64,000 nt of DNA from Zygnema cylindricum (lineage: Eukaryota; Streptophyta; Zygnematophyceae; Zygnematales; Zygnemataceae). The notes below the pieces were generated by a model that saw nothing but the letters and a program-made list of their open reading frames with translations, was not told where the DNA came from and ran no database searches. Of this stretch, positions 11,425 to 22,544 are shown piece by piece. A program made the translations under genes and the position numbers. Each line of letters opens with the position of its first letter. Within the stretch, counting starts at the first letter, position 1. The DNA lies in NCBI GenBank assembly GCA_037447655.1, contig JBBHKE010000684.1:1-64000 (forward strand), given 5' to 3'.

Positions 11425-11985
11425 AATTTTGTACTTTTTCGGTTATGGGCGGGCACGGTTAGTCGCGAGAAATCGAGTTTCGGTTAACTTTTATTTTCGT
11501 AAACGCCGGTCGGTTAACGGTTAACAATTTTGGAGCGTGACATAACCCGGTCGGGCGTCGGTTACTCAGATTTTGAAAAAAAAACGGTCGGTTTCGGTTA
11601 TGTAAAATTTTGACTTTTGCGACCTCGTATACGAACCCAAATTACCGTACTCCTTTGCTTTAGCCTTTTCCCCATTCCTTTCGAATCGCTGAACAAAACT
11701 CATAAATTTGTACTTTGGCTTAAACTTGCGTTTTCTTTTTGAGGTGCGGGCAGAGGTCACAAAAGTTAAAATTTTAGATAACCGAAACCGATCGTTTTTT
11801 TTTTCAAAATCTGAGTACCAGACGCCCTACCGGGTTATGTCATGCTCCTAAATTGTTAACCGTTACCCGAAACGCGTTTACAAAATTAAAATTTAACCGA
11901 AATTCAATTTCTCGCAACTACTCGTACCCGCCCGTACCCGCCCGTACCCGAAAAAGTACAAAATTACAACGCTCATTGTTATTAG
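11425..11985. repeat. Large palindrome of GGTCGG-rich hAT-like ends
   Basis: About 11425-11620 is repeated in reverse complement at 11765-11985, with TTGCGACCTC near 11616 and GAGGTCAC near 11752 facing each other across a ~130 bp loop. These inner edges resemble the outer tips of the surrounding hAT-like element. It may be two miniature relatives inserted head to head, or one foldback element. Confidence 0.7.
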
Positions 11986-12957
11986 CGTTAAGCATTTTTT
12001 AGTGTTAATGAAAAATTATGATTAATAACAATATTTAATAGAGGGAGACGTGGCATGCAGTCCACGTCTTTAAATAACGTTGTTAACTTTATTTTGTGAT
12101 TTCTGGCTATAAATAGTAACGACTTATTAACACTACTAACAATGAGCGGTGTAGTGGTACATCTCCCTTTACAAAAAAAACAGTTTGTGTACCTTTTCTT
12201 TTTACTATTTTGTATTTTGGCAATCTCTCTTGACGAATATTTTTTTCCTCGACAGGCACCTCCCTCAAGAGATTTTTTTCCTAATTTTGCGCGTAACCCT
12301 TAGTTTAATGTTTATTCTCTCGCAAATCTAAATTTTTCGCTACATTTTTTTGACGTTTTTTCTTTCGACTACAATACTATGTTATAAATTATGCGAAAAA
12401 AGGTAAAGGTTTTATTATATATTCTTAAAACAAAATCTTAGTTTTTCACATGGAAACCAATTAGCAAAAAACACATTGTGATAGGCAAAAAAAACATAAT
12501 TTTTTTGTAATATCAAATATAGGAATAAACAAATCACAACAAAGAAATCCTCGTCATATTTTCGACTCTATTATACAAGTTCTCAACCTCAAACTTAAAA
12601 ATCACACAAAATCTATAAATCTAAACTTGGTATAAATACTACGCTTTTAAAAATAAGCATTCCGATTTTAAAAAAAGAAGATAAACATTACACAAATTGT
12701 GAAATGCAACAAAATTTTCAAAGAAAAAAAAAACAATATAACTAATACTACAAAATTAACAATACTTAGAAACCAAAACAAAACAAAAAACCATGCGTTT
12801 AAAAGATCTCGGCTGGATCTAACACACAAAAAATCACTAACAACTGATGACGCTAGTGAGCTCATCTTCTTTGTGATCGTATTTTCGACATCCGAAAAAT
12901 TGCATTCGGACATGGAGCTAAAAGTCAGAATAGTTAAAACGGATATAACGACTCAAG

Positions 12958-14216
12958 TCATAATAGGAAATCCTCCATCTTTTGCACATACATTTGGTTT
13001 TTTTTCCACCATTCAAATATGTTAAAGTTTAATCTTTCGTCGCTGGTTAATTTTATAACAAAATAGCCTTTCAATTCGTCATTAACGAGTGTTTTTCTGT
13101 CGGTGATAATAAAAACCTCATTTTTGTCATCGCTCTCACCAAAAAATTGTGGAAAATCGTCCATACTTCGGGATGTTTTTCGTTTTTTTGTTATACGTCG
13201 AGGACTACCGAAATCAACGATATCACCGAGGTCGTTTGCGAGTTCTCGAATTTTAACCCCCGCGCTTTCAATTTCGGTGTTCGCTACTCTAATTACTTGA
13301 AACCTTTGTTTTTGTCGGGGATCTAAAAGAGCCGCGACAATATGATACTCGTGAAGGCCCCACTTCGGTAGTGCAAATATCATAAAAAGTTATTTCAATT
13401 TTTGCAAGTTTGGTGAATTGGCAAGACATTTTTTTCACCATCATGTAAGATGTTTTTCTTATCTTAAAGTGGTTATAGAGAGACGGTAGTTCAAACACAA
13501 CCAGATGTAAAGTTGGTTCTTTAACTTTTTCCAACTTTAGGGTTGTTTATTGAAACCTTTCCAAAAATCGTATAAGTTCGATAAGATGAGTCTTATCGAT
13601 ACAAGCAAGAAGTTTCAATTTATTTTTTGCCTGAGTGATCCTATCTTGTTGAATGCATCGTAAATACTCTTAAGCATTCGGAGCAAATAATTCCACCGCG
13701 TTGCGTTTTATTGTTGTAAAGTATTTTTCAAAAGATTTTGTAAATTACTGTCTGAAAAACGTGACCAATGATTTACTATGGTCAATTGGATCAAACAATC
13801 CAGGAACTTCAACATCATATTTGTATTTTTTGGACGTTCTTGTTTAAAATTGTTGTCACAATTGAAACGATTTTATGGTCCGCACAAGGTATCTATGTAA
13901 ACATACTCGGTAGACCTTCGACAACACACAAATTACAGCCACTGTCAATCACAAAAACGCGCTGATTTTCTTAAACATCAAAATTGGATATTTCAAATTT
14001 GGTCAAACAATTTTTTAAAGTCGTAAAAACATTTTCCGCGGTATGTTTTTCCTCCATAAAAAAATCGACTTGAAGCGTCCATGCATGAAGTTTAAATTCT
14101 TTCTCAATAAATGAGCAGTTACTGATATGATTTTTTATTGTCTCGGTCCAGAGATCGGTCGTAAATGCGACAAAAATATTGCTATCAATATTTTCTCTAA
14201 GTTTTAAGATGATCAA
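12958..14216 (-). pseudogene. hAT-family transposase, broken
   Basis: Read on the minus strand, conserved hAT segments occur in the right order: VAFTTDLWTE with KHTAENVF (14216-13971); VIDSGCN ... IPCADHKI (about 13955-13860); a short match around NATRWNYLLRML; then VAALLDPRQKQRF and the C-terminal FEWWKKNQ dimerisation block (13383-12958). The DLW and DSGxN blocks hold the catalytic acidic residues in this family. Several stops and shifts interrupt it and no BED zinc finger is recognisable upstream, so it is not functional. Confidence 0.75.
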
Positions 14217-14369
14217 GCTACGAATATCTTTGGCAGAAGATATAATCTAGTTATAATTTTAAGGGAAGCGAGGATATTTTTCTCCATTTTAGTGTACGAC
14301 TAGGTTTTGTTTGAATTGTGTTCAAATTTCTCTAACTTAAAATACAAATGTAATATATCCATTTATTGT

Positions 14370-14650
14370 TTGAAACATGTGAGTAAGCCAATAATTAGAA
14401 TTTTTCGTGGGAAATTGACGCAATAATTTGATTTCCACTTATTTGTTAACGAATAATTACTAATATCGCATAAAATTAACATAATAATATGATATATTTG
14501 TGGAAACACGGTATAAAATGCATAATTAGCACTTTGCAATAATGTACAACGTATGAGTAAGCCAATCATTACGATCTGTCGCGTGATATTGACATAATAA
14601 TTTGGCATATTTCTAAAAACACCGTATAAAATGCATAATTAACACTTTAC
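14370..14650. repeat. Tandem duplication inside the hAT-like element
   Basis: Two units share GTGAGTAAGCCAAT, then an ATTGACATAATAATTTG-like stretch, then ACGGTATAAAATGCATAATTA and CACTTTGCAAT. The first starts near 14370, the second near 14553. The interval is AT-rich, noncoding and upstream of the transposase relic. Confidence 0.65.
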
Positions 14651-14992
14651 AATAGAGTACGATTTGCGGCCCTTATCTTACAGTAAGATTTGCGAAATGA
14701 ATAATTTTGGTATCGTGTTACATTTGCGATGCTAATCATGATGTCACATACTTCAGCGATACCAAGAGTATAAAATACAATAATGCAAGATGCATGGATA
14801 GTATGGACAATATAAAAATTTATTTTTTTTTTGTTTTTTGGTAACCCGACCGTAACCGATTTTTTTTTTCTGTGAATCAACCGCCCTAATCCGCCCGGCC
14901 CCCCAAATATGGCAACCAAATCCGTTCCGGATCCAACGCGGGTGGTCTGTTAACGGTCAGTTACAGTTTCGGTTAACCGTTTGCGACCTTTG

Positions 14993-15152
14993 GGCGCGGG
15001 TTAAGGATGCACGGTATGTCGATATCAGGGCAATGAGCCGCTACGACAACTCGGTATGGTCCAAAAATACGACATTTGTAGATATGCACCGGGACATCAT
15101 CCTGGTGCGTATGGACGACAAAGTCTTTACACTACTTCAAGCTTGAAAACCT
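14993..15152. repeat. Repeat next to the hAT end, shared with 35819-36163
   Basis: The hAT right end and this flank recur together near 35819-36163: ACGGTATGTCGATAT, then GACATCATCCTG.TGCGTATG, ending at GAAAACCTAAAAAC in both. The second copy has about 130 extra bases inside. Either the transposon really extends to 15152 or the two are copies of a larger dispersed repeat. Confidence 0.7.
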
Positions 15153-15960
15153 AAAAACGAAAGGAGTGAAAGGGAGAGGCAGAGGAAGAGGGAGAGGGAG
15201 AGGGAAAAGGAAAGGGAATGGGAAAAGGAGAGGGGATGATGAGGGAAAGGGGGAAAGAGTGACCATCTGTTATTTTCCTCTCTCTCCGTCTCTATCACTC
15301 CCTTCCTCCCTCCCTCCTCCCACCTTCCTCCCTTCCTCCTTTTCCCCTCTTTTTCTTTCCTTCTTACATTTTTTTCTTTCCTCCCTCCCTCCTCCCTCCT
15401 CGCTCCCTTGGGTTAGGGTTTAGGTTTAGGGAGAGCAATGGAGAGAGGGGGAAGGAGGGAAAGGGAGGGAAAGGGGGAGAAAAAGGAAGATGGAGTGAGG
15501 GGGAAAGCAACCATCTCTCTACCTCTCCCTATTCCTCCATTCCTCCCTACCTCCTTCTCACTTAGTATCGTATCCTCTCTATTTTCTCACTTTCTTTCCC
15601 TTCCCCCTTATCTCCCTCACTACCTCTCTCCCTCCTGCTTTTTCTCCCAACATTCAAAAAAATCACATGGCAAATAAATGCATAGGTTCGGATGGAGAGA
15701 GCGACCACCACTCTACCTGTCCCAATCCCACCCTCTCTCCCTCCCACCCCTAATCCCTCTTTTTTTGGTTCTCTCTTTCTCCCCCTACGCCCTCCCTCTC
15801 TCCCATTTCTCCCTCTCTCCCTCCCTCGTTTTTCCTCAACCCCAAAAACAAATTAGCATAAGTGATGTACAAAAAGAGAGGGGGAGGGAGAGAACTACTA
15901 GCTTTGCCTTCTCCCTATCCTTTTTTCTCCAACTCGCCAAAACATGACCACCAAATGCTT
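15153..15960. repeat. Low-complexity purine/pyrimidine tract with telomere-like core
   Basis: Alternating GGGAGA-rich and CTCCCTCC-rich blocks form two or three degenerate units of about 220-270 bp, each with a CAACCATCTCTCTACC-like segment. At 15411-15431 there are three plant-telomere-like units (TTAGGG/TTTAGGG). Long ORFs here are arginine/glycine- or proline/serine-rich products of base composition and should not be annotated as genes. Confidence 0.8.
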
Positions 15961-17218
15961 TATTTTTTCTTTCTCTCACAAAACTTGGCCATAAAATTAC
16001 AAATGTGTCCCACCACATTAATCAATATAGATTTTTTTATTGATCGGAAGGCTACCGCCAACAAACCAACCTACTAATTGCGAATGACGGCTTATGATTC
16101 ATCATCGTGGCCATAAATCCTCAAGAGCATGTTTGGTTCTCTAAGTTAGAATGCCTCGGTGCATACATAAATAGTTAGGCTTTGGTGGCACCTATCATCA
16201 TGCATTTTTTAATTACGACTGACGTTTCCACTCTAGCTCAAATGGTCTCTAAAGTGGAGAAAACTAATTCGGTTTCCCCGAGGCTCTTTTTGAGGCTCTG
16301 TCCTTAGCTTGTGCAATGCTACCACCTGATGCGCGTAACGAAATTCACATTTTCCATCCATTTTTAATAAGAACAACTTTCATCTGCAACGAAGCATAAA
16401 AAATCATTTCACAACTGTTGAATCACGTAATATTATATATCTATTAGTTTTCACACAATCACGTGATCGTTAGATTGACGTTATAGGCCGAAGGTTAGTG
16501 CGTAGTTGCAAGCCACAACATTTTTTTTTACACTTCATCTGGTGTCTTACGAGCATACAAATTATTTACGGTAACGTTTAGATTTTCCTCTTCCTCCTCT
16601 TTTGGGACGCCCATTTTTGCAACAATCTTATTTATTTAGAAATGTAATACGATTTTGTAACTCTCATAAAATTCCAGTACAATTATACCTCTCATCCACT
16701 TATCGCATCAATAGGAAAACACATTTCACATAGAGAGCACCCACACTTGAAGATCAATTTTTTTTTATAAAGGCTTTTTGTCCACATAATATTAGCTTAG
16801 TCTCTTGTCCTCTCAACGTTACCGTATTTTTTTAAGTCTCTCTCCCTTTCACTTTTTCCTAAGGTAATTCCCACTCTGAACTACGAAAACAATGATAGTT
16901 CGTAAAATATTTCAAATGGGAAAATGCCATTGCTCGATCATAAATGGATACGTTTGGGGCTTAGCTTTTCGTCAATAAATGTTTTACATTTTTTGTGTTT
17001 TTTATGTGAATTTGTGCTTTATTGTTGATAGGATGAGTGAATGAAGGTGAATGACCTAATGAGATTTTATGAGAGTTAGAAAATCTTGTTATAGAAAGGA
17101 TTTATTTACTCCATTGCTCACATAGTGAGCAACGTACGTTTACATATGATTTGGTTGGTGATGTCGCGAATGAGGATAGTGCCGAAGCAAGGTACATAAT
17201 CAACGAGAGGTTTCCAAA
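15961..17218. other. No recognisable feature
   Basis: AT-rich sequence without supported ORFs, RNA genes or clear repeats. A short stretch near 17197-17218 may already belong to the LINE relic that follows. Confidence 0.5.
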
Positions 17219-17652
17219 ATGCTCCCTCCTCTCCCCCACTTGAAGGGTATTCGGAATCCTCGAGTTGAATTGGTCTTCCTCCACGAGTTTTGGATGAGCC
17301 TTGGTGATGTGGTTCTCACATATTCGACTACCGCACCACTCGTTGAGGACCCTTGTCGAGAAGGTATCCGCGGATCGACTATTGTGGACAATTTTTTCTT
17401 GTGTAGTATTATATATCGGCGTGGCGGCTCGTGAGGTGACGACTTTCAAAGAAAAAGACAATGTTGAACGATGCGGATCAATTTGTCCCATTTGGGGCAA
17501 AAAAAAATGGGACTTTGGATAAGTAATTTGATGATTTTCTACATAATTGTGCCCAAAAAGCATTTGAATGTAAAGGTCTACGGAGTCCTCCCTCGAGGAT
17601 TCCCATTATTATTTACAGTCAATATATATCAATCGCTTCTTGATGATGGGTA
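17219..17652 (+). pseudogene. Second relic of the non-LTR element's C-terminal nuclease domain
   Basis: Plus-strand translation across frames matches the nuclease part of the element at 2732-3253 in order: RNPRVELVFLHEFW ... LGDVVLTYSTT against RRIDIVLLDG ... FGDIVLANPT; then GVAAREVTTFKEKD against GVAARDAAKAKERD; then DFLHNCAQKAFECKGLRSPP against DEFLHSCARLAFERRGPRSPP. It is heavily mutated, lacks the RT, and carries stops and shifts. Minus-strand ORFs over the same bases are shadows. Confidence 0.7.
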
Positions 17653-18485
17653 AGCTACAACCCTTCTTTTACGAAAAAATATGTCTGATAATAGGCGCGA
17701 CCTCCGAAATCTTCCAACAAAGGTTCAAAATCGTATCCATTATTTGACGAAACACATGGGCTGTTGTAGATGGAAATCTTCCACCAAAGGATCTAATCCA
17801 CATCCACGATCTTCGAGGGTCTGGACATTAATTTGTTAGGGTTGTAGGTAGGCATGTTGCGTAGGTTTTCCGTATGTTGGTAGTCATCTCTGGCAGATTT
17901 GCTCAAGTGTTGGTGGTTTACTACTTTGGTGATCTTTGAATTTTTTGTTATTCATTTTGCCCTAGTCTCTTTTCACTTTCGTATTACGTATATGCTATTT
18001 TTTTTACCCCTTTGTACCTTGAAGTTTTTTTCCATCGTATGTTTTGTAATAAAGCCTTATGACGATGGGTTTATGTGACAAACACTGGCTGTAATATTTA
18101 GGATTGGGACCTTTTGGTTGTAATTGTTAAGCCTCGAGGACCTTAAGTTCGTTAACAAGCTTTCACATAACTAGATCCCTAGTACCGCGTAGGCAAAGAT
18201 CATATATTGAAAATCGTAAAAGTTTTTTAAAATCGTGCAATTTCATTGTAGAATTTGTATTTCCGAACTATATCATTGTACGATTTTTGACAATGTCAAC
18301 CATAGTTGCCCAATCTATACGGGTTTCTACTTTAATGCAAAAACTACGTAGTATTTGTGGATTTCATACTTTTCGTAAATTGTTAGATTGGCACGTGAAT
18401 GCCGATTCAATACGAGGTAGAATGTGATAGGTCACACTCAAAGCCGCCTAAAATAAATGGGTACGGACCTGCTAGGCTTTGCATC

Positions 18486-18557
18486 GAGCTGGTGGTACAG
18501 TGGTTAGTGCGCTGACAGCTCAAGTCATCGGTCCTAGGTTTGAGCCCTGGCTGACTC
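18486..18557 (+). other. tRNA-like cloverleaf in TRIM copy A, 5' LTR
   Basis: A 72-nt segment with cloverleaf geometry. The acceptor stem GAGCTGG pairs partly with CTGACTC; the D-arm carries AGTGGTTAGTGC; the anticodon stem CTGAC has four of five pairs around AGCTCAA; the T-arm CTAGG/CCTGG encloses TTTGAGC. Position 33 is G instead of U, so it is not a normal tRNA gene. Confidence 0.7.
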
Positions 18558-18771
18558 AATTTTCCGTAGTATGGGACATGCTATTCTCGAGATTTTAGGA
18601 AATCTAACATTGTATCGGAGCTAGTGAGATTGCGGATGGTTTGACCGACCTTCCTGTGAGGGGGGGTGTTGGATAGGCACGTGAATGCCGGTTGAACACG
18701 AGGTAGAATGTGATACGTCACATTCAAAGCCGCCTAAAATAAATAGGTACGGACCCGCCAAACTCTACGTC

Positions 18772-18842
18772 GAGCCGGTGGCATAGTGGTTAGTGCTCTG
18801 ACGGCTCAAGTTAGAGGTCCCAAGTTCAAGCCTGGCCGGCTC
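18772..18842 (+). other. tRNA-like cloverleaf in TRIM copy A, 3' LTR
   Basis: A 71-nt segment with a perfect seven-pair acceptor stem (GAGCCGG with CCGGCTC), D-stem GCAT/GTGC, five-pair anticodon stem CTGAC/GTTAG around a 7-nt loop, and TTCAAGC T-loop; one T-stem base is missing. The A-box TGGCATAGTGG at 18779-18789 fits the Pol III consensus fully. Confidence 0.78.
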
Positions 18843-20063
18843 AATTTTCTTTAGGATGGGACATGCTGAATCACGGATTTCTAAGAAATCTAACATTTGT
18901 ACATTGTTTCTTGTACAAAATGTACGGGAATGTACGTTAAGTGTGGCGTTAAAATAACATCCAAGTGTCGCGAAACTACACGTTATGTAGTTGACTAGCC
19001 GATTCTAAGAGTTGGGTAGCCTAAAGATAGACAGGGATGGAGAGATCGCTTTGGATGAGGACTTAAATATAATTGAACGGTTGATGTTTGCGCCCGGACT
19101 CTTGGAGAATCACGGTCGGATCTTTTTGTTTTGCCATTTTTCAAAAACCCTAAAAAACTATACGACGCGGTATGGAAAAGTACGAATTTTTGTAAAAAGC
19201 CTCACTTTTCGTCTGATGGACACTCACTCTAAAGTTAACATTAAGTGCACTTTCCCATGTGATAAAGTAAGGGTTTTTTTATGTCGGTTTCCTCCAAAAC
19301 TTAGCTAGCAACGAGAAAGTCTGCAGTCGTAAAAAAAAAAGAAATTACCACATTACAATTTGTGTAAGTTTAAAACTTTGAATGTATTGCGGTTTGTCGT
19401 CTAGCGCGTTTCCACCTACTTTTTCGTCCTTCCATCTCATCTTCAAACTTCTACTCAAATCACCTCGTGAGGTGATTTTAAGTAAAGTTTCATGATGTGA
19501 ACGAATAGACACGGGTACATAGATGTTGTTGCACGCACCGGAGTTTTTTGAAAACTTTTATGATTGGAGTACAAAAAAAAAACCCAATGCACGTTTCCAG
19601 TTTGTGCTTACTTAACCCCGTGTTTTTTTTTACGTATAGGGGCCGTGGTGGGGTCTCAACCAACGAACGCCATTTCCTCAAAAATGAATTACGTGAAGGC
19701 GCCGCTTTCTCTCTCCCTCTCCCATTACCGCGTCTATCTCATAATTCTTATAATGAAAAACGACAACTATGCTATCAAATGAAAGATCTTTGAAAAATAT
19801 CACTTTTGACTGTTTTTGGGCGTATTTTGATGGCAAGTAGAGTGAGAAAGGACAAAAAACAAAATATAGAAACCATGGCGTAAAGTTTTGGAATTAGTGA
19901 CGTCGACGCTATCATAAGTGAGCGTGACGTCAAAATATCACAAACCCTAAACATCTACAATGTCACAAAGAACTAGACGCCCTCAACCGTCGCTATTTTG
20001 TAAACGTCATCAATTGTCGCAAGGTTTGTAATCGTCTACAACCGTCACAAATTAAACCCACGC

Positions 20064-21675
20064 CCACATCCGTCACAGTTTAAGGTAACGATTTCATTCC
20101 ATTACAACCGAACCATAGTTTTTCAAATTGTATATAATGCACGAAACGAACGCGCGAATACCACGTACGATTCGCATTTAACGATTCTCAAAAATTGATA
20201 AAATGCGTAACTGACAATATACCCGTACACTTTCGTACATTTACGTACTCTGTCATTATATTGTGTCGTTACATTTTAGTACAGTTGACGTCTATTTTTC
20301 CGTACGTATTCGTGCAGTGTCCGTATATGTTCCTATTTCTGACGAAATTTACGAAAAGTATGAAAAAAACGAATACTACGTAAAATCGTAAAAAAATAAA
20401 AACCTATACGAATTGAACATCTATGAGTGGAGCGCTTTGAAAGTAGTACGTAAAATCTTTGCTAAAAAATAGAGTAGCAAGACTAAGGGTGCGTCTCCAT
20501 GTGCCAAAGTAAAGGTTTTTTTCTATCATTTTCTTGTAAAACTTAGAGCCGTACCGCGTAAGTTTCAACCGTACAAAAAAATTAGAAAAAATGAGAAGTA
20601 CATTTTGCGTCATCATCGAATTTAGGATGCCCTACATGTTGTCGTCTTGTGTTCTTCGACCCATGGCCACGCCAAACAAACTTTTCTTTAAAACATAGAG
20701 AAGATGTGTGTAAAAACAAATTATTTTCGAAAAACAAATAGGAACACGTATAAGCACGTGTAAAAATTTCTACAAAAATTTCAAACGAAGTCAAGCGACG
20801 GCGAAAGGTACAATATTTCTTATATTTTGTCTATTTGCGTTCAGGTACGACGAAGTAAAAATCCAGAATTCGTTTGGTTTTGTCCGTTTGCGCCCGTTTG
20901 GTTTTGTCCGTTTGCGCCTGGTACGGGATATTATTTTGCCTGGTACGAGATACACATCTATACATATATAGATATACATATATACGCATATACCTAGTAT
21001 CCATGTGTACTCTCTCTCTCTCTCTCTCTCTCNNNNNNNNNNGTTTTTTATCGTAAATGCATGATGCTTTACAACAAAATTTTGATATAGGCGTCATCTA
21101 TCTCGACACTCCCCTCTCAACATTGAATCTTATAAAAACCAATTCAAAACCCCATTATGAGTGGAATTTATCACACTGTCACATCACCAATGAGACTCTC
21201 ATAAACACGCCAGTGTATCTGTGCGCAGTTGTAAAGTCTGATACGTCCTTCACGCCTTACCAGGACCTGTGTACCGTAGATAGCCTGCTCACTTAAGTCC
21301 TTTAGCCGAGTGCTTACGAAGCACCTCGTCATCCGTGGTCCCCACTCAATTTCGAGTCGTTAATCTGACCGTGATCAACGTCAGGTATTTATCTTTCACC
21401 TTTATATTCCCAGATGTCCGGTTCACCTTCTGTTCGCCCGATTTCCTGAATTCACTCGTCCGATAGATGCCATGTGTCCAGGACCATTCCGCACTTCCTG
21501 CATAGTCTGAAATGTTGACGCGTGTCTATGTGACCGCACAAATACTCTCAGAGTAACCACTACACTGTCACACTATTTAAGGTGAGTATTACCCCAAAAC
21601 TTAACCAAAAATATTCTAAGTTACAACTCTCCCCTCACAGCTCTATCTACTGCGGATATAGTTTTAAAACAACAT
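20064..21675. other. Unannotated spacer between the duplicated segments, with (TC)n and an N gap
   Basis: No supported gene. A (TC)n run at 21010-21032 stops at ten Ns (21033-21042), a scaffold or low-confidence gap. ORFs running through the Ns are meaningless. The part around 20395-20580 loosely resembles 19170-19290. The stretch 21100-21650 has mixed composition and matches nothing I recognise. Confidence 0.6.
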
Positions 21676-22184
21676 TTCGTAGTACGTAAATGCTATTTTT
21701 TGTATCCCTTTGTACCTTGAAGTTTTTGTCCATCGTATGTTTTCCAATAAGGCCTTATGACGATGGGTATATGTGACAAACACTGGCTGTAATATTTAGG
21801 ATTGGGGCCTTTTTGTTGTAATTGTTAAGGCTCGAGGCCCTTAAGTTCGTTAACAAGCTTTCACATAACTGTTTCCCTGGTACCGCGTAGGCAACGATTA
21901 TATATTAAAAAGCATAAAAGTTTTTTAAAATGGTGCAATTTCATTATAGAATTTGTATTTCCGAACTATATCATTGTACGATTTTTTGACAATGTTAACC
22001 ATAGTTGCCCAATCTATATGGATTTCTACTTAAATGTAAAAACTATGTAGTATTCGTGGATTTCATAATTTTCATAAATTGTTAGATTGGCACGTGAATG
22101 TCGACTGAATACGAGGTAAAATGTGATACGTCACACTCAAAGCCACCTAAAATAAATAGGTACGGACGTGCAAGGTTCTGCATC

Positions 22185-22256
22185 GAGCTGGTGGTACAAT
22201 GGTTAGTGCGCTGACAACTCAAGTCAACTGTCCGAAGTTCGAGCCATGGCTGACTC
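22185..22256 (+). other. tRNA-like cloverleaf in TRIM copy B, 5' LTR
   Basis: A 72-nt counterpart of 18486-18557, with D-arm ACAATGGTTAGTGC and T-loop TTCGAGC. Several stem mismatches show decay. Confidence 0.6.
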
Positions 22257-22472
22257 AAATTTTCCTAGTATGGGACATTACCGAATCCCCGAATTCTAGG
22301 AAATCTAACATGGTATCAGAGCCAGCGAGATTGCGGATGGTTTAACAGGCATTCCCGTGAGGGGGGGTGCTGGATTGGCACATGTATGCCGGTTCAATAC
22401 GTGGTAGAATGTGATACGTCACACACGAAGCCGCATAAAATAAATAAGTACGATCCCGCCAAACTCTACATC

Positions 22473-22544
22473 GAGCTGGTGGCACAGTGGTTAGTGGGCT
22501 GACAGCTCAAGTTAGAGGTCCCAGGTTCAAGTCCTCGCCAACTC
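22473..22544 (+). other. tRNA-like cloverleaf with consensus A and B boxes, TRIM copy B 3' LTR
   Basis: A 72-nt segment whose A-box TGGCACAGTGG (22480-22490) and B-box GGTTCAAGTCC (22524-22534) both match RNA polymerase III consensus at every position, spaced 44 nt as in real tRNA genes. T-stem pairing is four of five. It lies within a retroelement LTR and lacks U33, so transcription by Pol III is possible but a functional tRNA is unlikely. Confidence 0.75.

Larger units (their letters stand above)
10192..14992 (-). mobile_element. Degenerate hAT-like DNA transposon with long inverted ends
   Basis: The two ends form a long imperfect inverted repeat. The left begins CAGAGGTCACAAACGG and the right, reversed, begins CAAAGGTCGCAAACGG. 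Homology continues inward through a GGTCGGTT-rich stretch, and a second block at about 10640-10745 matches reversed 14640-14765. Between them, on the minus strand, lies a broken hAT-family transposase. The 8-bp sequences outside the proposed ends do not match, so exact limits are unsure and the mobile unit may be larger. A MITE and other palindromes are nested inside. Confidence 0.65.
18381..18895 (+). mobile_element. TRIM (miniature LTR retrotransposon), copy A
   Basis: Two direct LTRs of 229 bp (18381-18609 and 18667-18895) begin TGTTRGAT and end AATCTAACA. Between them are only 57 bp: a primer-binding site related to TGGTATCAGAGC at 18610-18621 (two mismatches) and a polypurine tract (GAGGGGGGG) ending at 18666. 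The primer site is complementary to the 3' end of initiator tRNA-Met. With no coding capacity it depends on enzymes from other elements. Flanking target duplications are not clear. Confidence 0.9.
17978..20063 (+). repeat. Duplicated segment, copy A
   Basis: This ~2.1 kb block is repeated in the same orientation about 3.7 kb downstream (21676-23602), and copy B continues at 38493-38629 beyond an inserted retrotransposon. Shared landmarks include CCATCGTATGTTTT near 18032/21730, a TRIM element, a purine-rich AGAGAGGGATGGAGAGAT-like stretch, and CGCTATCATAAGTG at the insertion point. No protein-coding gene is evident; short ORFs present in both copies look incidental. Confidence 0.88.

Noticed and set aside
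15166-15947. RGRGRG-rich and SLPPS-rich ORFs resembling RNA-binding or cell-wall proteins
   Set aside because: They come from purine/pyrimidine low-complexity DNA read in several frames, with no domain or start context.
17102-17563. A 153-codon minus-strand ORF
   Set aside because: It overlaps the LINE nuclease relic read on the plus strand and has no recognisable content.
18486-18557. A genuine nuclear tRNA gene
   Set aside because: The segment sits inside TRIM LTRs in four copies, lacks U33 and has stem mismatches; it is tRNA-like only.
20791-21097. Overlapping ORFs near 21 kb
   Set aside because: They cross a (TC)n run and ten Ns, so the translations are unreliable.
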